This document shows, in pieces, positions 7,079 through 15,405 of a stretch of 64,000 bases of DNA (its first letter is position 1; each line of letters begins with the position of its first letter). The DNA is from Mesorhizobium kowhaii (GTDB lineage Bacteria; Pseudomonadota; Alphaproteobacteria; Rhizobiales; Rhizobiaceae): NCBI RefSeq assembly GCF_003253745.1, contig NZ_MZXV01000032.1, positions 682,001 through 746,000 of the forward strand, written 5' to 3'. The notes under the pieces were generated by a model, which did no database searches, had not been told where the DNA came from, and worked only from the letters and a program-made list of their open reading frames with translations. Position numbers and translations under genes: made by a program.

Positions 7079-8287
7079 ATGACCCAGCACGTACAAAACG
7101 CTCGAATTCTCATGTACAGCCACGACACGTTCGGGCTCGGCCACTTGCAGCGCTGCCGGACGATCGCGCATTCGCTGGTCGAGGATTTCCGCGGACTTCA
7201 GGTGCTTATCATTTCGGGTGCGACTATCGCTGGCGCCTTCGACTACCGCGCCCGTGTCGACTTCGTGAAGATCCCCAGCGTCATCAAGTTGCGCAACGGC
7301 GAATACACCTCGCTGGAAAAGGATATCGATCTGCATGAGACGCTAAGGATGCGCCAGTCGATCATCCGCCACACAGCCGAGACCTTCCGGCCGGATATCT
7401 TCATCGTCGACAAGGAACCGCTCGGCCTGCGCGGTGAGATCGAGGACACGCTGTCCTACCTCAAGACGCGGGGCACCACGCTCGTGCTTGGCCTGCGCGA
7501 GGTGATGGATGCGCCGCATCTGCTCGAAGCAGAGTGGGCACGCAGGGATGTGATGCGCAAGATAGGCCTGTTCTACGACAAGGTCTGGGTCTATGGTCCG
7601 CCGGATTTCTACGATCCATTGACCGGCTTGGATGTGCCGCCGGCTGTCAGGGCAAAGATGAAGTTCGTCGGCTTCCTGCAACGGAGCCTGCAGAAGAACG
7701 AGTTGCCCGGCCACCGGCCCGAGGGCGACTATATCCTCGTTACCACCGGTGGCGGCGGTGACGGCGCCGAACTGATCCACGACGTCATCGATGCCTATCA
7801 GCAGGATCCGCAATTGCAGCATAGGGCGCTGATCGTGCTTGGGCCTTACATGCCGGCGCGCAAGCGCAACAAGCTGCTCAAGAAGGGGGCCAAGATCCCC
7901 TATATCAAGATCATCGAGTTCGACAACCGCATGGAAGAGCTGATTGCCGGCGCCAAGGCGGTAGTGGCGATGGGCGGTTACAACACCTATTGCGAGATAC
8001 TGTCTTTCGACAAGCCGGCGCTGATCGTGCCGCGCGTCAAGCCCCGCGAGGAACAACTGATCCGCGCACGGCGCGCAGCCGAACTCGGCCTCATCGAGAT
8101 GCTTTTGCCGGAAGAAGCCGAGGATTCCCAGCGGTTTGCCGATGCACTGGAGGTGCTGCCAGACCGGCCCCGCCCATCGCAGAGCAATCCGCATCTGACA
8201 CTGGAAGGGCTGCCTCATATTTCCGAAATCGTCGCGGAACTGCTCGACCGGCGGGCCGGCCATCACCTTTCGGTCATTGAGGCATGA
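7079..8287 (+). CDS. Predicted glycosyltransferase (MurG-like, COG4671 type)
   Basis: A 402-residue protein, N-terminal MYSHDTFGLGHLQRCRTIAH, the nucleotide-sugar glycosyltransferase signature (GxGHxxR) of the MurG-like predicted glycosyltransferases, and a C-terminal half with VVAMGGYNTYCEILSFDKPA, the glycine-rich donor-binding loop that in MurG contacts the UDP-sugar. ATG 7079 is used because the residues before it in the longer frame are unlike the family; its ribosome site is weak. It is the first of three glycosyltransferases that follow one another closely (6-bp gap, then a 4-bp overlap), and the third belongs to the same family. Predicted to be cytoplasmic or peripheral to the inner membrane; donor and acceptor unknown. 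Confidence 0.82.
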   Translation: MTQHVQNARILMYSHDTFGLGHLQRCRTIAHSLVEDFRGLQVLIISGATIAGAFDYRARVDFVKIPSVIKLRNGEYTSLEKDIDLHETLRMRQSIIRHTAETFRPDIFIVDKEPLGLRGEIEDTLSYLKTRGTTLVLGLREVMDAPHLLEAEWARRDVMRKIGLFYDKVWVYGPPDFYDPLTGLDVPPAVRAKMKFVGFLQRSLQKNELPGHRPEGDYILVTTGGGGDGAELIHDVIDAYQQDPQLQHRALIVLGPYMPARKRNKLLKKGAKIPYIKIIEFDNRMEELIAGAKAVVAMGGYNTYCEILSFDKPALIVPRVKPREEQLIRARRAAELGLIEMLLPEEAEDSQRFADALEVLPDRPRPSQSNPHLTLEGLPHISEIVAELLDRRAGHHLSVIEA

Positions 8288-8293
8288 ACTGAG

Positions 8294-9538
8294 TTGCAAC
8301 GTCGCAAGATCGTCGTGGTTCTGAAGGGCTATCCGCGGCTGTCGGAAACCTTCATCGCGCAGGAACTGCTCGGTCTGGAGCGTGCGGGGTTCGACCTAAT
8401 ACTCGTCTCGCTCAGGCGGCCGACCGACGCAAAACGCCACCCCGTGCATGACGAGATCAAAGCGCCCGTCCATTATCTGCCGGAATATCTGCATGAAGAG
8501 CCATTGCGCGTGGTTCGCTCGCTGTTTGCTTATCTGCTGCGGCCGGGCTTCTGGCGCGCGCTCGGATCGCTGGCTGCCGATATCCCCCGCGACTTTACGC
8601 GCAATCGCGTGCGCCGCTTCGGGCAAGCGCTCGTGCTGGCGGCCGAATGGCCGGAAGACGCGGGCTGGCTGCATGCTCATTTCGCGCACACGCCGGCATC
8701 GGTGACGCGCTATGCCAGCCAGCTTCGTGGCCTGCCCTGGAGCTGCTCGGCCCATGCCAAGGACATCTGGACTTCGGCGGACTGGGATCTGACTGGCAAG
8801 CTTTCCTCGGCGCGCTGGACGGTCACTTGCACGAAAACCGGCTTCGACCGTCTGAAAAAACTCGCTAACGGCAACTCGTCTGTGCATCTGAGCTATCATG
8901 GGCTCGACCTTGATCGCTTCGGCAGTTTCGGCGAGGCGCGAAAACAGCATGACGGCTCGGCGCCGGACGAACCGGTTATCGTTCTGAGTGTCGGGCGCGC
9001 CGTTGAAAAGAAAGGTTACGATACCTTGCTGGAGGCCCTTGCCCTCTTGCCTGGTGATTTGGCGTGGCGTTTCGAGCATATCGGCGGCGGCGAGGAGCTG
9101 GAACGGCTCAAGGCGCTGGCGCAAAAGCTCGGACTGGATGGTCGCGTCTCTTGGAAAGGCGCGCTTGCGCAGGAGGAGGTGCTTGAGCACTACCGCTGCG
9201 CCGACATCTTCGCCCTGGCCTGCAGGATCACCGCAAATGGCGACCGGGACGGTCTGCCGAATGTTCTGGTGGAGGCGGCAAGCCAGCGGCTTGCCTGCGT
9301 GTCGACCGATATTTCCGGCGTGCCGGAGCTTTTATCGCCGGATGAAACCGGGCTGCTGGTTCCGACGGAAAACCCAATTGCGCTGGCACAGGCGCTGGAG
9401 CGCCTGATCCGTGATCCCGTGCTGCGCGCCCGCCTCGGCGACGCCGCAGAGCGGCGCGTGCGCGGCGATTTCGATCATATGGCAAGCATTGGACAGCTCA
9501 AGGAACTGTTCGAGCGGGAGTGGCGGACCGCCGAATGA
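8294..9538 (+). CDS. Group 4 glycosyltransferase
   Basis: A 414-residue GT4-family (GT-B fold) enzyme. The N-terminal half has KGYPRLSETFIAQELLGLER, typical of colanic-acid/exopolysaccharide GT4 enzymes (WcaL/ExoL-like); the C-terminal half has VILSVGRAVEKKGYDTLLEA and DGLPNVLVEAASQ with the E-x7-E-like donor-sugar motif. The start is TTG 8294, six bases after the previous stop, with no ATG that would give a full N-terminus. The stop overlaps the ATG of the next gene (ATGA at 9535), so the three glycosyltransferases form an operon and are translationally coupled. Likely role: assembling a cell-surface polysaccharide. Confidence 0.85.
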   Translation: MQRRKIVVVLKGYPRLSETFIAQELLGLERAGFDLILVSLRRPTDAKRHPVHDEIKAPVHYLPEYLHEEPLRVVRSLFAYLLRPGFWRALGSLAADIPRDFTRNRVRRFGQALVLAAEWPEDAGWLHAHFAHTPASVTRYASQLRGLPWSCSAHAKDIWTSADWDLTGKLSSARWTVTCTKTGFDRLKKLANGNSSVHLSYHGLDLDRFGSFGEARKQHDGSAPDEPVIVLSVGRAVEKKGYDTLLEALALLPGDLAWRFEHIGGGEELERLKALAQKLGLDGRVSWKGALAQEEVLEHYRCADIFALACRITANGDRDGLPNVLVEAASQRLACVSTDISGVPELLSPDETGLLVPTENPIALAQALERLIRDPVLRARLGDAAERRVRGDFDHMASIGQLKELFEREWRTAE

Positions 9539-10731
9539 AGCGGCTGCACGCTTTCTTCTATGTCCAGCACCTGCTCGGTATCGGCCATCTCGCGCGCGCC
9601 AGCCGCATTGCGGCGGCTCTGGTCGATGACGGATTTGACGTAACCGTCGTGACCGGCGGAGCGCCGATCGCGGGGTTTCCGGGACTGGGTGTAAAATCTG
9701 TAACCCTGCCACCTGTCACCTCCGGTGATGAAGGATTTTCCGGACTTGTCGACCTGCAGGGCAAACCCATCGACGATGATTTCAAGAAATGGCGTTCAGA
9801 GATGCTGCTGCAGGCATTCCGGGATTGCAGGCCTGATATCGTCATTGTCGAGGCGTTTCCATTTGGACGCCGGCAGATGCGTTTCGAACTCTTGCCGCTG
9901 ATCGAGGCCATCGACGCGACGTCGCCCAGACCGCTGCTGGCGACGTCCGTCCGTGATATCCTTCAGGAGCGCGTCAAGCCGGGCCGAAACGAGGAAACGG
10001 TCGATCTCATCAACAGACATTTCGACCTTGTTATGGTCCACGGCGATCCGGCTTTCGCAACCATCGACAAGACATTTCCACTGGCTGGGGCGATCAGGGC
10101 CGAGGTCACCTACACAGGGCTCGTTGCCGCGCCGCCAACGCCCGCGGCCTCCGAGCGCTTCGACGTTCTGGTGTCGGTTGGCGGCGGGGCTGCCGGAAAG
10201 AGCCTTGTCAGCTCCACCATCGCAGCGGCGCGGAATGCCAACAACGGTTGGAAATGGTGCTTGATCACCGGCCCAAACCTGCCGAAAGACGAGTTTGACG
10301 CGATCGCACGCGATGCCACGCCGGGCCTGTCTATCTTCCGGTTCCGCGAGGATTTCGCCAGCCTGCTGACGGGCGCCCGCCTGTCAGTCTCGCAGGCGGG
10401 TTACAACACGGTCTGCGATGTCCTGCGCGCGGGTTGTCGCTCCCTGCTCGTTCCATTTGCAGCCGGCGGGGAAACCGAACAGACGGTTCGCGCCCTGATG
10501 CTCGAAGAACTCGGTCTTGCAACCGTGCTGATGGAAAAGGACCTAACGCCTGAAGGTTTGGCGCAAGCGATCGAACAGGCGCTTGTGGGGCCGACGCCAT
10601 CCGCGCATCGCCTCGATCTGGAAGGCGCGCGTCACTCGGCGCAAATCCTGCGCGAACGGTATCGAACATGGTCCCTAAAAGTGGGGCCAGGTTTCGGAAA
10701 AGTTCATGATCAAACCGACGATAGATCCTAG
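9535..10731 (+). CDS. Second predicted glycosyltransferase (MurG-like, COG4671 type)
   Basis: A 398-residue paralogue of the 7079-8287 enzyme: it begins MKRLHAFFYVQHLLGIGHLA with the same GxGHxxR loop, and has the later loop LSVSQAGYNTVCDVLRAGCR matching the donor-binding loop of the first. Start ATG 9535 overlaps the preceding stop. The last twenty or so residues (from KVGPGFGKVHD) are translated from an interspersed repeat, so the natural C-terminus was probably a little earlier and was replaced when the repeat inserted. Third gene of the operon; donor and acceptor not predictable. Confidence 0.82.
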   Translation: MKRLHAFFYVQHLLGIGHLARASRIAAALVDDGFDVTVVTGGAPIAGFPGLGVKSVTLPPVTSGDEGFSGLVDLQGKPIDDDFKKWRSEMLLQAFRDCRPDIVIVEAFPFGRRQMRFELLPLIEAIDATSPRPLLATSVRDILQERVKPGRNEETVDLINRHFDLVMVHGDPAFATIDKTFPLAGAIRAEVTYTGLVAAPPTPAASERFDVLVSVGGGAAGKSLVSSTIAAARNANNGWKWCLITGPNLPKDEFDAIARDATPGLSIFRFREDFASLLTGARLSVSQAGYNTVCDVLRAGCRSLLVPFAAGGETEQTVRALMLEELGLATVLMEKDLTPEGLAQAIEQALVGPTPSAHRLDLEGARHSAQILRERYRTWSLKVGPGFGKVHDQTDDRS

Positions 10732-10880
10732 AGCCGCTCATCGTTTCACGGAAACGCAGAACCGCTCTATCTCTTTGTTTTTGACGCAATTCCGGACGGA
10801 AAACCGTTTCACACTTTTCCTGGAATTGCTGTAACGCGCGTCGCGTCTGGCGAGATTCGTGCGACGCGCTTCAAGTCCTT
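10670..10880. repeat. Composite interspersed repeat, copy B
   Basis: A mosaic of non-coding repeat modules: a segment with GTGGGGCCAGG and a CGGAAAAG-type core, then a palindrome with arms GCAATTCC (10786-10793) and GGAATTGC (10822-10829), then the AACGCGCGTCGCG/GCGACGCGCTT palindrome (10833-10872) that is shared with 323-364 and 32322-32369. I recall such modules as very common between genes in Mesorhizobium. Its left end overlaps the 3' end of the preceding coding sequence. Confidence 0.7.
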
Positions 10881-10934
10881 GTTTTTATGCATGTCTTTGT
10901 CCCAACACCGCTACGCACTTTTGGGCGAAATGCA

Positions 10935-11642
10935 TTAAACAGTTCCAATCAGCATGAAGCGCGTATAATTTTTTGTCGGCAGTTCGCCGGAGAACCGCAC
11001 CTCCCGGAGCGCCGCCATTGCTTCGAAGGCTGCAAGTGAGGCCACGCAGTTGATGTGCGTCGGCTCGCTGAAATAATCGTTCGATTGCAGCAGTACGTTC
11101 GTGCCCCGCGGAAGCAGAGCAAGCCAGGCGCGCAGATCGGCTATGTGTTCGCAGCTCGTATTGACCATCAGGTCGGGCCGCCCGGCCGCATAGTCGAGTG
11201 CGTACATATCTGCCGTCAGCGCCCGGAACCGGTCGCCGGCTTCCCGGTTGAGGGTCCGGGCGACCGGCGCGACTTCGGGATCGATGTCGATGCTGTCGAC
11301 CGCCGCGATGTCGAAGCGGGCGTCGTTGAAAAGCATTGCCGGCAATACGCCGTACCATCCACCCAGAACCCATATGCGCTCGAACCGGCCGCCGCAGCTT
11401 TCGAACAGCCTGTCGAGCGCCCACATCTTGCAGGCGACCTGCTTGTGGTTGAAGGCGTTGGCGATATCGGCCTTCGGATGCTTGGTGATGACGCGCGCCA
11501 GCCCTGCCACGAGAGGGCAGTTGACATAGGCAGCAATCCCCCGCGTGAGGTCCAAGGCTTGCTCGTGCCAGTCCGTGCCGGCATTGCGTGGTTGCGTGAC
11601 ATCCATCATATTCGTCTTGTATGTTGGGATTTCGGGCGACAC
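10935..11642 (-). CDS. Possible class I SAM-dependent methyltransferase
   Basis: A 235-residue protein. The stretch RIWVLGGWYGVLPAMLF resembles the glycine-rich motif I that binds S-adenosylmethionine, followed by AAVDSIDIDPEVAPVAR (acidic loop motif II) and a later GRPDLMVNTSCEHI strand-loop, as in class I methyltransferases. The start is GTG 11642 as drawn; ATG 11609 in the same frame is a good alternative, and neither has a strong ribosome site. It converges on the glycosyltransferase operon across a repeat and diverges from the ABC-transporter group, so it may modify the same glycan. Substrate unknown. Confidence 0.6.
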   Translation of the reverse strand: MSPEIPTYKTNMMDVTQPRNAGTDWHEQALDLTRGIAAYVNCPLVAGLARVITKHPKADIANAFNHKQVACKMWALDRLFESCGGRFERIWVLGGWYGVLPAMLFNDARFDIAAVDSIDIDPEVAPVARTLNREAGDRFRALTADMYALDYAAGRPDLMVNTSCEHIADLRAWLALLPRGTNVLLQSNDYFSEPTHINCVASLAAFEAMAALREVRFSGELPTKNYTRFMLIGTV

Positions 11643-11689
11643 AACGCAATCTTGCCTCCTGCAAGGCTGTTCGATTCGCGGACGTGATT

Positions 11690-12055
11690 ATGCTGCAAGC
11701 CGCTTCGCCATTGGCCGGTGCCGGAGAGAGCCTGTTGCATCTGTCCAGACCATCGGCGTCCATCCGCCAGCACCTGCCGCGCAGCTGCGGCCTCGTGCTG
11801 CCCGGCTATTCGCCAAAACCCTATGGAAGCCGCGAACCGCTTGGCCAGTTGCTTTCTTCGCTGACCAACAATGCCCATGTCGTTGTCATCGACCATGCGC
11901 CGGAACTGGACCGCGCCGCCTCGCAGGTTCCTTCCATCGTTGAGCGCAGGACAATCTGCGTGCACTGCAGCTTCGAGCCTGTCGCTGGCGACGAAGAAAT
12001 TGCCGATACGCCATTCGCCAGCAGGTGCTTTTGCATCCTGCATCCTTCCAACTGA
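11690..12055 (+). CDS. Hypothetical protein ahead of the ABC transporter
   Basis: A possible 121-residue protein from ATG 11690, ending 17 bp before the ABC-transporter start. Codon third positions are GC-rich like the neighbouring genes and the product contains a beta-strand-like HVVVIDHAPELDRAASQ, but no motif is recognised. The opposite strand is also open across this stretch. Position and spacing suggest a first gene of the transporter operon, if real. Confidence 0.45.
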   Translation: MLQAASPLAGAGESLLHLSRPSASIRQHLPRSCGLVLPGYSPKPYGSREPLGQLLSSLTNNAHVVVIDHAPELDRAASQVPSIVERRTICVHCSFEPVAGDEEIADTPFASRCFCILHPSN

Positions 12056-12072
12056 AGGGTCCACAGTCGCAT

Positions 12073-14787
12073 ATGGAACCCAGCCTAGCCCGTTACATCT
12101 GGACGCACACCAAGAAGCAGCAGCTCTGGATATTGATGATCGTCGTGCTTTCGATGATCCCGTATTTCATGTCCTTCGACCTGCCGAAGCTGATCGTCAA
12201 CGGCCCGATCCAAGGTAGGGGCTTCGAGCAACCGGGCGCGACCCTGCCATTCATGAGGCTGCACTATAACCTGCCGTTCATTGGAGAGGTCCAGTTCTTC
12301 TCCGGTTTTCAGCTCGACCGCAAGGAGACGCTGTTTGCCCTGAGCGTTGTGTTCCTCTTGCTAGTCATCATCAACGGCCTGTTCAAACTCTACATCAACA
12401 CCTACAAGGGCCGCCTCGGCGAGCGCATGCTGCGGCGTATCCGCTTCGATCTGGTCGATCGTGTGCTGCGGTTTCCGCCGGTTTACTTCAAGCGGGTGAA
12501 ATCCGCCGAAGTGGCGACCATGGTGAAGGACGAGGTGGAGCCGCTGGGCGGCTTCATCGGCGATGCCTTCCTGCAACCGGTACTGCTCGGCGGCCAGGCG
12601 CTGACGGCCATGCTGTTCATCATGGTCCAGAACGTCTGGCTCGGAATGATAGCGGTCGTGATCGTGGTGATCCAGATCGTGCTCATCCCCCGAATGCGCC
12701 GGCGGCTGATCGTGCTCGGGCGCGAACGGCAGTTGACGGCGCGCGCGCTTTCGGGCCGGGTTGGCGAAATCGTCGACGGCATCGGCGCGGTTCACGTCCA
12801 CGATACATCAAACTATGAGCGCGCCGACATAGCTGCCCGGCTCGGACTCATCTTCAAGATCCGCTTCGATCTTTACCAATGGAAATTCATGGTGAAGTTC
12901 CTCAACAATTTTCTCGCGCAGCTCACGCCCTTTCTGTTCTACATGATCGGCGGGTATCTGGTCATCCAGGGGCGGCTGGACGTCGGGCAGCTCGTGGCCG
13001 TGATCGGCGCCTACAAGGACCTGCCCGGACCGATGAAGGAACTGATCGACTGGGATCAGGCGCGGCAGGATGTCCAGGTCAAATATCAGCAGGTCGTTGA
13101 ACAATTCACCGTCGATGGTCTCATCGCGCCGAGAATCGGGGCATTGACGATCGACAATCCCGATCCGATGACCAACCCCCTGTCCGCGATCGGTCTGTCC
13201 ATAGCAGACGATGGCGGTGCCATGCTCCTCGACCGTATCTCCCTCCAGGTCAAGCCGGGTGAGACGGTGGCGCTGGTCAGTACCGCAACAGGTGGAGCGG
13301 AGGCGCTTGCAGAAGCCTTCGCACGGCTGAACTGGCCAGACAGCGGAAGGGTCGCTTCGGGCGCCGACGACCTGCTTGAACTCCCCGAAGCAGTGACCGG
13401 CCGGCGCATGTCCTATGCCTCGTCGGATGTTTTCCTGCTCCAGGCAAGCCTCCGCGATAACCTGCTCTACGGGTTGAAGCATGCGCCGTTGACATCGGTG
13501 ACTTATGACGGTGCTGCGGCAGACCAGCACCGATGGAACATCCACGAGGCGCGCCGGTCGGGCAATCCGGAGCTTGATATCCACAGCGACTGGATCGACT
13601 ATGCTTCCACCGGCGCTACCGGCCCGCACGACCTCTTTGAAGCCGTGCGCCGGGTGCTCGACGCGGTTGTTCTGTCGCGCGATATTCTGGACCTTGGCTT
13701 GCGCTCTTCGGCTGACCTCACGCGTCACACGGAGCTTGCCAGGCGGATCGTCGAACTGCGTGCGGCGCTGCGAACCCGGCTGGAACAAGAAGGGCTGAGC
13801 GGACTGGTGGTGCCTTTCGAACCGGGCGCCTACAACAAGGAAGCGACGATCGGCCAAAACCTGCTCTTCGGTGCTGCCGCCGGCCCCGAACTGGCCGACA
13901 GGGCTCTAGCGGCCAATCCCTATTTTGCTTCTGTGCTGAAACAAGCCGGCCTCGACCGCACGCTCTACGAAATGGGCATGGAGATCGCCAAACAGGCGAT
14001 CGAGCTGTTTGCCGACCTGCCGCCCGATCACCAGTTCTTCCAGCAGCTCGCCTTCATGAGCGCCGAGGAGATACCCGCCTACGAAACCTTGCTGCAACGG
14101 CTCAAGAACCGTCCCCACGAGGCGGTTTCGGAGAACGACCGCGCCATGATCGTCACCCTGAGCTTTGCCTATATCGAGCCCCGGCACCGCTTCGGCCTGC
14201 TGAGCGACGAGCTGATGAGCAAGATCGTCGCTGCACGCAACCGGTTCTATGAAAACCTGCCGCCCGAGCTGCAAAATGCGATCGAACGGTATGATCCTGC
14301 CAAATACATTGCCGCGGCCACCGTCATGGATAATGTCCTGTTCGGGCGTGTGGGCAACAACCATCCCGACGCGCCGGACCGCATACGCTCCATCGTCTAT
14401 GACATTCTTGACGAACTGGGGCTTTATGCCGAACTTCTGGATGTCGGCCTGGACTTCAACGTCGGCTCCGGCGGCAGGCGGCTGACCGGTGGACAGCGAC
14501 AGAAGCTCGATGTTGCCCGGGCCCTGCTCAAGCGTCCCGATTTTCTCATTCTCAACCGGCCGCTGTCGGCGCTCGACCAGCGCATGCAGGATAAGGTGCT
14601 GCGAAACGTGCTCGAGGAAGCCAGGCGCGACGGCCATTCGCCGGCAATTGTGTGGGTCGTGACGAGTCCGGCAATGGCGATGATGTTCGATCGCGTTATC
14701 GTCTTCGACTCGGGTCAATTGGTGGAAGACGGAACACACGAGACACTTTTGGCAGGGAACGGTATCTTCAAGGAACTGTTGTCATAG
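12073..14787 (+). CDS. ABC-exporter-like protein with degenerate ATPase motifs and large insertion
   Basis: A 904-residue fusion of an ABC exporter membrane domain (residues about 15-335, several hydrophobic helices) and a nucleotide-binding domain. The expected ATPase motifs are destroyed: in the Walker A position the sequence is VSTATGGAEAL with Ala409 where the catalytic lysine should be; the Walker B position reads LILNRPLSALD with Asn828/Arg829 in place of Asp/Glu; the H-loop histidine is Ser865. The ABC signature LTGGQ (about 804-808) is intact. Between the Q-loop region and the signature there are about 350 residues instead of the usual 55-60; three similar motifs (DNLLYG, QNLLFG, DNVLFG) occur there. 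Start ATG 12073 follows a GAAGGG. It may be a non-hydrolysing regulator or need a partner. Followed by a cyclic-nucleotide receptor. Confidence 0.85.
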   Translation: MEPSLARYIWTHTKKQQLWILMIVVLSMIPYFMSFDLPKLIVNGPIQGRGFEQPGATLPFMRLHYNLPFIGEVQFFSGFQLDRKETLFALSVVFLLLVIINGLFKLYINTYKGRLGERMLRRIRFDLVDRVLRFPPVYFKRVKSAEVATMVKDEVEPLGGFIGDAFLQPVLLGGQALTAMLFIMVQNVWLGMIAVVIVVIQIVLIPRMRRRLIVLGRERQLTARALSGRVGEIVDGIGAVHVHDTSNYERADIAARLGLIFKIRFDLYQWKFMVKFLNNFLAQLTPFLFYMIGGYLVIQGRLDVGQLVAVIGAYKDLPGPMKELIDWDQARQDVQVKYQQVVEQFTVDGLIAPRIGALTIDNPDPMTNPLSAIGLSIADDGGAMLLDRISLQVKPGETVALVSTATGGAEALAEAFARLNWPDSGRVASGADDLLELPEAVTGRRMSYASSDVFLLQASLRDNLLYGLKHAPLTSVTYDGAAADQHRWNIHEARRSGNPELDIHSDWIDYASTGATGPHDLFEAVRRVLDAVVLSRDILDLGLRSSADLTRHTELARRIVELRAALRTRLEQEGLSGLVVPFEPGAYNKEATIGQNLLFGAAAGPELADRALAANPYFASVLKQAGLDRTLYEMGMEIAKQAIELFADLPPDHQFFQQLAFMSAEEIPAYETLLQRLKNRPHEAVSENDRAMIVTLSFAYIEPRHRFGLLSDELMSKIVAARNRFYENLPPELQNAIERYDPAKYIAAATVMDNVLFGRVGNNHPDAPDRIRSIVYDILDELGLYAELLDVGLDFNVGSGGRRLTGGQRQKLDVARALLKRPDFLILNRPLSALDQRMQDKVLRNVLEEARRDGHSPAIVWVVTSPAMAMMFDRVIVFDSGQLVEDGTHETLLAGNGIFKELLS

Positions 14788-14827
14788 ACTAGTCTGGCAA
14801 ACGCGAATTTTGGGAAGGTTTGCGACA

Positions 14828-15277
14828 ATGCTGCTCAAGGATGAAGTTGGAATGCTGCAACGCATTCCCTTGTTTTCTGGCATCGAGTCGACAAAGCTCA
14901 AGCTGCTTGCGTTCACATCCGATCGCGTGAGCTACAGCGCCGGCCAGATCCTTTTCCGGCAGGGTGACGAGGGAGACGCCGCCTATGTCATCCTTTCAGG
15001 CAGGGCGGATATTCTGGTCGATTCCGACAGCGGACCGATAAAAGTTGCCGAAATGGTGCCAAATTCGATTGTTGGCGAGATCGCCATATTGTGCAACAGC
15101 TCTCGCACTGCCACCGTCAGAGCGGCAAGTCCGCTGGAAGCCTTGAGAATCAGCAAGGATCATTTCCTGAGGCTTATGAAGGAGTACCCGGAAATGACCA
15201 TCGAGATATTGCGGGTTCTTGCCGATCGCCTAAGCCATACGACCGCGGATCTGATCGACGCACGAAGCGCCAAATAA
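14828..15277 (+). CDS. Cyclic-nucleotide-binding protein (Crp-type sensor domain only)
   Basis: A 149-residue protein consisting almost wholly of a cNMP-binding domain: FRQGDEGDAAYVILSGRADI, then a VGEIAILCNSSRTATVRA phosphate-binding cassette in which the Glu and Arg that contact the cyclic phosphate are present (GEIAIL...RTATV). There is no helix-turn-helix, so it is not a DNA-binding Crp/Fnr regulator. ATG 14828 is chosen because GGGAAGG precedes it. It starts 40 bp after the degenerate ABC transporter, so its likely role is to sense cAMP or cGMP and act on the neighbouring proteins (inference). Confidence 0.88.
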   Translation: MLLKDEVGMLQRIPLFSGIESTKLKLLAFTSDRVSYSAGQILFRQGDEGDAAYVILSGRADILVDSDSGPIKVAEMVPNSIVGEIAILCNSSRTATVRAASPLEALRISKDHFLRLMKEYPEMTIEILRVLADRLSHTTADLIDARSAK

Positions 15278-15405
15278 CGAATGAGGTGCGCTCAGTCCTC
15301 GCTGTCGTGATGGCACTGGTCTCAGAAGGTCACCCGGAGAAAACCTGTCTCGCCTAGCAGCAGTTGTTTGGCTACGATGGGCGACGGGGTCAGCGAAGGG
15401 GTAGC

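Noticed and set aside
14828..15277. Crp/Fnr-type transcription factor
   Set aside because: The protein ends soon after the cyclic-nucleotide-binding domain and has no helix-turn-helix.
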